NCBI RefSeq assembly: GCF_007990755.1
Contig: NZ_BJXA01000067.1
Coordinates: 1-52,559 of the forward strand
DNA length: 52,559 nucleotides
From: Nocardia ninae NBRC 108245
Lineage (GTDB): Bacteria; Actinomycetota; Actinomycetes; Mycobacteriales; Mycobacteriaceae
Direction: 5' to 3'
A model generated the notes under the pieces. It did no database searches. It was not told the origin of the DNA and worked only from the letters and a program-made list of their open reading frames with translations. Below are positions 47,178 through 52,559 of this stretch, piece by piece. The position numbers were made by a program, and so were the translations under genes. Positions within the stretch are counted from its first letter, which is position 1. The number at the start of each line of letters is the position of its first letter.

Positions 47178-47852
47178 CTACTTCCGGTTCCCCGGATCGC
47201 GCAGAAATTCCAGTCGTTCTTGGAGACGTTGCCGACCGCGGGCGCAGCGACTCTTGATCGTCCCTTCCGGAACACCGAGCATAGCGGCGGCTTCGGCCAC
47301 GCTATACCCCTCGAGATCGATGGCAACGAGAGCGGTGCGCTGGTCCGGCGGCAGCGAGAACAGCGCTTGGTCGACCACCAGTGACATCTCCATCTCGGCC
47401 ACCGCGTCCCGGTCGTCGCGGGGTTCGGGCATCGTCTCCGGGTCGAGGGAGACGGCCTTGCGGATCTTGTTGCGCCGGATCCGGTCCAGACAGGCGTTCA
47501 CCACGATCGCGTGCAGCCAGCTGCGCACCTCGGCCTCGGCGCGGAACGAGGCGGCGGTGCGGTGGGCCGAGAGCAGCGCGTCCTGCAGCGAATCCGCCGC
47601 GTCCTCGCGTGTATAGGAGGTGCGCAGCGCGGTCTGCCACAGATGATCGTTGTGCCTGCGTAGCAGCTCGGCGAAGGCGTGCCGCTGGCCGCCCACATGC
47701 GCCTGCAGCAGCTCGACATCGGTGTAGTCGGCGCCCACGAACGAGCGTTCGCGGTACGCGACTGACCGCGATGTCCCCCCGCGGTAGTCCTCGTTCAGTT
47801 CCGACGACAAAATGCCAACCCCTTGGACAGCGCTCACGGTGGCGACGGACAT
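47178..47852 (-). CDS. sigM: ECF sigma factor SigM
   Basis: An ECF sigma factor of up to 224 residues. Region 2: DVELLQAHVGGQRHAFAELLRRHNDHLW, EDAADSLQDALLSAHRTAASFRAEAEVRSWLHAIVVNACLDRIRR. Region 4: LPPDQRTALVAIDLEGYSVAEAAAMLGVPEGTIKSRCARGRQRL. The start is not certain: ATG 47852 lacks a good ribosome site, and a TTG about 60 bases downstream has AAGGGG. It directs RNA polymerase to SigM promoters and is held by RsmA. Gene order sigM-rsmA-trxB-trxA-cwlM matches mycobacteria. Confidence 0.92.
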   Translation of the reverse strand: MSVATVSAVQGVGILSSELNEDYRGGTSRSVAYRERSFVGADYTDVELLQAHVGGQRHAFAELLRRHNDHLWQTALRTSYTREDAADSLQDALLSAHRTAASFRAEAEVRSWLHAIVVNACLDRIRRNKIRKAVSLDPETMPEPRDDRDAVAEMEMSLVVDQALFSLPPDQRTALVAIDLEGYSVAEAAAMLGVPEGTIKSRCARGRQRLQERLEFLRDPGNRK

Positions 47853-48100
47853 GGCTGACCATCGCCGAAATTTCGCAGCATCCAGGATCGAAACACCAGA
47901 ACCCGGGAAGCTCCCCTGCTGAGAGCGCCAGGAGATCATATCGTCCGTCGCGATTCGTCAGCAACTAAACGGGGGATGCGGTGGCAGACCTCCTGCGGAG
48001 AGGGCAGGGCGCCAACTTATTTCGCGAGCACACGGTTACTCGCCGGGTATCGGCCGACCGGGTCGATTCACCAGCCGTCAGCCGTCGGCGTCAGGACAAC

Positions 48101-51100
48101 TCAAGCGGCAGCGTCGAAACGTATATCAGCGATCGAAGTTTGGAACTGACCACCGGAGTTTCCCAGTCCGGTGATCCAGACGAGCACATAGCGAGCGGCT
48201 TGATCGGTGCGTACCGGTATGTCGGTGATCCCGTCGCCCAGCTTGGCCGTGCCGATCAGCTGGGTCTGATCCAGCGTCGGCTGCGCGGTCGGCGAGGTGC
48301 GGATCTCGACTGTGGTGCCCGGGCTCGGCGAGTTGATCGAGACGTTCGTCAACTTCGCCGGGCTCGGCAGCGTCGATAGCAGTCCGACCCCCCGCTTCAG
48401 CGCGGGGAACTGCTGGTAGTACTGATCCGTGCGCCACATCGTGGCCGGATTCTGATCGAGCACCGCGTTGACGTTGCCCACCCCGTCCGGGGTGCCCTCC
48501 GGGGAGAACACCGTCTCCGCGGTGATCGGCACCGGCACCCCGCCCGAGGCTGAGGTCGGTCCGGCGGCCGCCGGGGTCGTGGGTGGCGCGCTGTTGGTGG
48601 TGAGGCCGATATTGCGCTGCTCGTTGAGCGGTGCGTCGGAGGCGCCGGGCGCGAACACGCTGACCATCCACCAGATCACGATCCCGACCACCAGTGCGGC
48701 CAGGATGCCGAGGCCGACCATGATCCACATCATCCGCTGGGATCTCTCGCGTTCGGCCGCGAGCAGGTCCGGGTCGGCGAGCGACTCGTCGGGCGCGGCA
48801 GGCGTCGCCCGCTGGCCGAGCCGGAGCACCGGGATGAAATCGGTCTTCTGATCCACCACCGACGCCTGCTCGAGCACGTGCTGCACGGTCGCGGCGGTGC
48901 GTACGCCCTTGTTCGACTCCAGCGACCGCACCGCGACCGCCGAGATCTCGAAGGGCACCTCGGGTCTTATCTGGCGCGGTTCCACCGGCGTGCCGTCCGG
49001 GCCGAAGTCGGCGAGCCGCAACCCTCCGACGGTTGCGGCGGTGCCGGTGACGCCGCCGGAGCGGATCGGCCAGCGGGCGGTGATCAGCGCGTAGAGCATG
49101 GCGCCGAGACCGCGCACATCGGACTGCGCGTCCGAGTCGGCCAGGGTGCCGGGGAAGGCGAGTACCGCGTCGCCGGTCGCGCTGATCCGCACCCGGTCCG
49201 GGTGGTCGATGGACAGCGAGCCACCGCCGCGATGGGCCAGCTCGGCGGCCGACGCCAGCGCGCGGATCGCGCGGGCGGCACCGATCGGCGAGGGCACCGT
49301 CTCGGCCATCTCGCGCAGCGAGCGACCCGGGGTCCACTCGGCCACCACGATGCCGCCGGAACTACCGCGCACCACATCGAGCACCCGGGCCAGGCCGGGT
49401 GAGTTGATCCGCCCGAGCCGCAGCGTGCGGGACAGAATGGCCTGCGGGCCGTCGTGGCCGGAGTTCTCACTGGCCTTCTGGTCGGCGTCGACGAAGGTCA
49501 GCGCGACCTCGCGGTCGAGCTTGATGTCGAGCGCCTGCCAGAACTTGAGGCCGCGTGCCCCGCCGTGCCCGGCGAGCAGGCGGTACCGGCCGCCGGCCAC
49601 CGACGCGCCGGGAATCAGCTTCGGTCCGCGCGGCGTACGCCGGGCACCGCCACCGAGCGGCGGCATCTCCGGCGAGCCGATCGGGATCATCCCGGTGTCG
49701 TACATCGGATCGCGTGCCGGGATCTGACCCTGGCGATCGCGTGGTTCCGCGTCGCGTCCCTGCGGGGCCGCGTCGGGCCCTTGCTGACCGTCGTACTCCG
49801 GTGCAGTCCCGTCGTGATCCCGCGCGTCGTAATCGGGCGGGCCGGTGCCGATCTCGCGGTTCGCGTACGCGGGATCCGACGGCTCTCCCCCGGGTGGCGG
49901 AGCGTCCGTCGAAAGCCCGCCTGCCGTGGTCGCAGAAGAATCAGCGGCTGGGACGCCGCCCACCGCGTCGTCGCTCACCCTCGGTCCTCCTTCGCCCTGG
50001 TATGTCGAGGTTCCGGCGATTTCGCCACTTGTGCTTCTCTGCCGAACAGGGTACGGGAACTCGCCCATGCCGGTGATGTCAACGGCATCGGCTCGGATCA
50101 CGGGCAAGACCATGGTCTGAGCATCCATGTACGGGTCGTACCCAGGGTAGGCCAAATATGGATCTGGCCTGCGCAATACCTGAGTTGCGTACTGATCGTC
50201 GACCGGGCCGTCGAGATCGAGATCCGGCGCGGGCGGCGTCCAGCCGAGGCGGCGCGAGATCGCGACGGTGATCGCGACGATCTCCGGCACCCCGGCCAGG
50301 CGCATCAGGCCGAAGGCGACCGCGAACATGACGACCGCCGTGATGGCCACCCGAACGAGCGAACCCGGTCCGCCGAAGGACGCGGTCAGGCGGTCCAGGC
50401 CGAGCACCCGGTCCACGATCCACATGACGGCCCCACCGGCCACCGAGGCGAACAGCACCCGAGTGATGGTCCGGCTGACGTTCGACATGCGCAGGTCGCC
50501 GAGACTGCGGTGCAGTAGATAACCACCAACCACGGCGCCGACCGCGAATCCGAGGCCGTTCGCGACGCCGAGCGCGATCACCACATGCTCGGCATCGGTG
50601 ACCATCGGGGCGATCGCCGAGAAGACGATCTTGGCGGCGGTGATGCCGAGGATGATCCAGGTCGGGATCCACGCCTGCTCCCTGGCGTAGAACACCCGCA
50701 GATGAATCAGCACCAGCGCGTAGGGGATCAGCGAGAACGCCGACCAGCTGACCGCGAGGCCGAGGCGCGAGGCGTCGTCGCTGCCGAAGTTGCCGTATCC
50801 GTAGAGCGCCTGCCCGACCTGTGGGCCGGCCAGCGTCAGGAAGGTGACCACCGGCAGCAGGGCGATCATGGTCAACCGGGTCGCGGCGGACAGGTCGTCC
50901 ACCACCGCGGGGGTGTCGTCGGCGGCGGCGTTGCGGCTCAACCGCGGCATGATCGCGGTGAGCACCGTGACGCCGAGGACGCCGTAGGGCAATTGCAGCA
51001 GCAGCCACGCGTTGTTGTAGATCGCCGGGCCCGCCGCGTCGGCGTGCGAGGAGATACGGGTCGCGAAAACGAAGCCGGCCTGACTGATCAGGACGTAGAG

Positions 51101-52559
51101 GATGATGGCCGCGCCCATGCCGCCGAACTGCTTGAGCCGGTCGTCGACACCCCAGAGCGGCCGCAGATCGATGTGTTCCCGGCGGATCGCGGGCACCAGG
51201 CTGATCGCCTGCACCACCACGCCCAACGTGACGCCGACGCCGAGGACCAGCAGTTTCGGCTCACCCATCCGCACCGGGTTCAGGCTGATCTCGCCCGGCA
51301 TCAGCACATAGAGCCCGAGCACCGTGAGCACGACCAGGTTGTTGAGCACCGGCGCCCACGCACCGGGTTTGAACTGCTGGCGGGTATTCAGGATGGCCGT
51401 CAGCAAGGCGGACATGCCGTAGAACAGGATCGCGGGCAACAGCAGGAACGCCAGTGCCGTGGTGAGTCCGGTGTTGACCTTGCCGTCGTCGGACAAGAAC
51501 ACGTATGTGGTCAGCAGCGGTGCGGCCGCGGTGGCCAGCAGCGCCGCGGTGGCGAGCACCACGAATGCGGCCGTGACGAGTCGCCGGACGAAGGCCGCCC
51601 CGTTGTCGGGGTCCTCCTGTTCCGCGCGCACCAGCGTCGGCACCACGATCGCGGTGAGCACCGCGCCGAGCACGAGTTCGGCGATCATGTTCGGGATCTG
51701 GCTGGCCACGGTGAACGCGCTGGCGATGGCCGGACCAAGCACGGTGAGCAGCAGCAGCTGCTTACCGAAACCGGTCACTCGGCTGATCAGAGTCGCGAAC
51801 GCGATCGACCCGGAGTCACTGAGCAGTCGGGCACTCGAACTCGGCTTCTGCTCCGCAGCCTTGGTGGCAGCGGGCCACTCCTTGGTCCGTGGCCGGTTGC
51901 CCACCTCGGCAGGCTCGGCGACCGCGGGCGCAGGCGGCCTGCGGCGCGGCGGCGGGTACGGCTCGGGCCGTGCTTGCGGCGGGGCGTAGCGCGGCGGTGG
52001 CATCCGGCTGGACTGCGGCGGACCGGCAGACTGCGGGCCGGGCGGTTTGGGTCGGGGCGAGCCGGTCGGAATCGGTCCGGATTGGCCGGGTGCAGGTCGC
52101 GCCGCGCGTAGGTCGCCGACTGGGGTCGCGTTGGGCTGACCGGATGCGGGTCGCGCCGGGCGTGCGTCGTTGCCGGGACTCGCACCAGGTTGACCCGGTG
52201 CGGGCCGTGCGGGACGTGCGTCGTTGCCGGAACCCCCGCCGGGCTGACCGGGTGCCGGTCGTGCGGGACGTGGATCGTTGCCGGAACTTCCGCCGGGCTG
52301 ACCGGGTGCCGGTCGTGCCGGGCGTGGATCGCTGGCGGGAATTGCGCCGGATTGACCGGGTGCCGGTCGTGCGGCTGGGCGCGGAGGGCTGGCCGGGATC
52401 GCGCCGGATTGGCCGGGCCGCGGGGGACTCGCGGGTATCGCGCCGGACTGGCCGGGCGGCGGTCCAGGACGCTGACCGGGCGGAGTCGGACGAGGTTGCT
52501 GGGGCGGCACCGGGTATTGCCGCTGTCCGGGGTGCGGTGCGGGGGCGGGCCGTTGGGCC
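48101..52559 (-). CDS. murJ: MurJ lipid II flippase fused to pseudokinase and extracellular domain (5' end cut)
   Basis: The frame is open to the right edge, so the start lies outside; at least 1485 residues are visible. In order, numbered from the in-window GTG at 52510: a Pro/Gly/Ala-rich N-terminus with about 18-residue repeats (20-150); MurJ core with about 14 helices from 226 (SARLLSDSGSIAFATLISRV, TGFGKQLLLLTVLG); an acidic linker; a kinase fold (GRYRLLAGHGGARGLKFWQA...) without catalytic Lys, HRD or DFG, hence a pseudokinase; one helix (MMWIMVGLGILAALVVGIVIWW); and a secreted galactose-binding-like domain. The same fusion exists in mycobacteria (MviN), where PknB phosphorylates the pseudokinase to recruit FhaA. 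Confidence 0.95.
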   Translation of the reverse strand, partial: AQRPAPAPHPGQRQYPVPPQQPRPTPPGQRPGPPPGQSGAIPASPPRPGQSGAIPASPPRPAARPAPGQSGAIPASDPRPARPAPGQPGGSSGNDPRPARPAPGQPGGGSGNDARPARPAPGQPGASPGNDARPARPASGQPNATPVGDLRAARPAPGQSGPIPTGSPRPKPPGPQSAGPPQSSRMPPPRYAPPQARPEPYPPPRRRPPAPAVAEPAEVGNRPRTKEWPAATKAAEQKPSSSARLLSDSGSIAFATLISRVTGFGKQLLLLTVLGPAIASAFTVASQIPNMIAELVLGAVLTAIVVPTLVRAEQEDPDNGAAFVRRLVTAAFVVLATAALLATAAAPLLTTYVFLSDDGKVNTGLTTALAFLLLPAILFYGMSALLTAILNTRQQFKPGAWAPVLNNLVVLTVLGLYVLMPGEISLNPVRMGEPKLLVLGVGVTLGVVVQAISLVPAIRREHIDLRPLWGVDDRLKQFGGMGAAIILYVLISQAGFVFATRISSHADAAGPAIYNNAWLLLQLPYGVLGVTVLTAIMPRLSRNAAADDTPAVVDDLSAATRLTMIALLPVVTFLTLAGPQVGQALYGYGNFGSDDASRLGLAVSWSAFSLIPYALVLIHLRVFYAREQAWIPTWIILGITAAKIVFSAIAPMVTDAEHVVIALGVANGLGFAVGAVVGGYLLHRSLGDLRMSNVSRTITRVLFASVAGGAVMWIVDRVLGLDRLTASFGGPGSLVRVAITAVVMFAVAFGLMRLAGVPEIVAITVAISRRLGWTPPAPDLDLDGPVDDQYATQVLRRPDPYLAYPGYDPYMDAQTMVLPVIRADAVDITGMGEFPYPVRQRSTSGEIAGTSTYQGEGGPRVSDDAVGGVPAADSSATTAGGLSTDAPPPGGEPSDPAYANREIGTGPPDYDARDHDGTAPEYDGQQGPDAAPQGRDAEPRDRQGQIPARDPMYDTGMIPIGSPEMPPLGGGARRTPRGPKLIPGASVAGGRYRLLAGHGGARGLKFWQALDIKLDREVALTFVDADQKASENSGHDGPQAILSRTLRLGRINSPGLARVLDVVRGSSGGIVVAEWTPGRSLREMAETVPSPIGAARAIRALASAAELAHRGGGSLSIDHPDRVRISATGDAVLAFPGTLADSDAQSDVRGLGAMLYALITARWPIRSGGVTGTAATVGGLRLADFGPDGTPVEPRQIRPEVPFEISAVAVRSLESNKGVRTAATVQHVLEQASVVDQKTDFIPVLRLGQRATPAAPDESLADPDLLAAERERSQRMMWIMVGLGILAALVVGIVIWWMVSVFAPGASDAPLNEQRNIGLTTNSAPPTTPAAAGPTSASGGVPVPITAETVFSPEGTPDGVGNVNAVLDQNPATMWRTDQYYQQFPALKRGVGLLSTLPSPAKLTNVSINSPSPGTTVEIRTSPTAQPTLDQTQLIGTAKLGDGITDIPVRTDQAARYVLVWITGLGNSGGQFQTSIADIRFDAAA
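52061..52453 (-). repeat. 54-bp-type coding repeats in the MurJ N-terminus
   Basis: Units of about 18 codons resembling RPAPGQPGGSSGNDPRPA recur at least six times with drift, over residues 20-150. The central two units are nearly identical at DNA level, suggesting recent expansion. Confidence 0.8.

Overview
This 52.6 kb window is the replication-origin segment of a high-GC actinobacterial chromosome. The most likely source is Nocardia or a close relative in the Mycobacteriales. I infer this from the gene order, which mirrors the mycobacterial dnaA region (here inverted); from the protein sequences, which read as orthologues of M. tuberculosis PstP-RodA-PbpA-PknA-PknB, CrgA, PpiA, GyrA/B, CwlM, SigM-RsmA and the MurJ-pseudokinase fusion; and from family-specific markers (DLW-39, DUF3566, 6C RNA). 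The genus is an inference; no database was searched.

Layout, left to right. Positions 1-7.1 kb: the end of pstP, then rodA, pbpA, pknA and pknB in one overlapping + strand operon for cell elongation and Ser/Thr signalling. 7.2-19.9 kb: a mixed segment with an HRP1-like CBS protein, a small secreted protein, a RibD-type enzyme with reversed domains, trpG/pabA, crgA, a PH-domain membrane protein, a rhomboid protease, ppiA, a possible short CwsA, a DrrAB-type ABC exporter, a 6C small RNA, an acyl-CoA dehydrogenase-like protein, a PPOX flavoprotein, a DUF1275 membrane protein and a large hypothetical. 20.2-26.7 kb: tRNA-Ala, a DLW-39 micro-ORF, tRNA-Ile, then DUF3566, gyrA and gyrB on the - strand. 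27.2-33.6 kb: dciA, recF, dnaN, oriC (30.5-31.5 kb) and dnaA, all on the - strand. 34.2-42.1 kb (+): rpmH-rnpA-yidD-yidC-khpB(jag)-rsmG, a 2.1 kb non-coding parS cluster, then parA-parB. 42.4-52.6 kb: a GNAT-like protein and, on the - strand, cwlM, trxA, trxB, rsmA, sigM and the murJ fusion, which runs off the right edge.

How it works together. The window holds initiation (DnaA, DnaN, DciA, RecF, gyrase, oriC) and segregation (ParA, ParB, ten parS-like sites). It also holds most of the mycobacterial-type control of peptidoglycan synthesis: PknB with PASTA domains, its phosphatase PstP, its substrate CwlM and the flippase MurJ with a pseudokinase tail.

Most unusual signals: (1) oriC has few canonical DnaA boxes but four 18-bp near-palindromes built on CTCGAG, in two pairs each with a 22-bp period and three of them running into a TCCACA half box; a 16-bp piece of the same array recurs with a perfect DnaA box 20 kb away at 10875-10890. 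(2) Eight parS-like sites lie across 3 kb before and into parA, one overlapping the rsmG start. (3) DnaA-box-like inverted repeats sit before dnaA, dciA and recF. (4) A 6C RNA lies in a 1 kb gene-free gap. (5) Several proteins carry expanded low-complexity repeats (DnaA linker, MurJ N-terminus, DUF3566 protein, PknA tail). None of the numerical or database comparisons these need could be run here.
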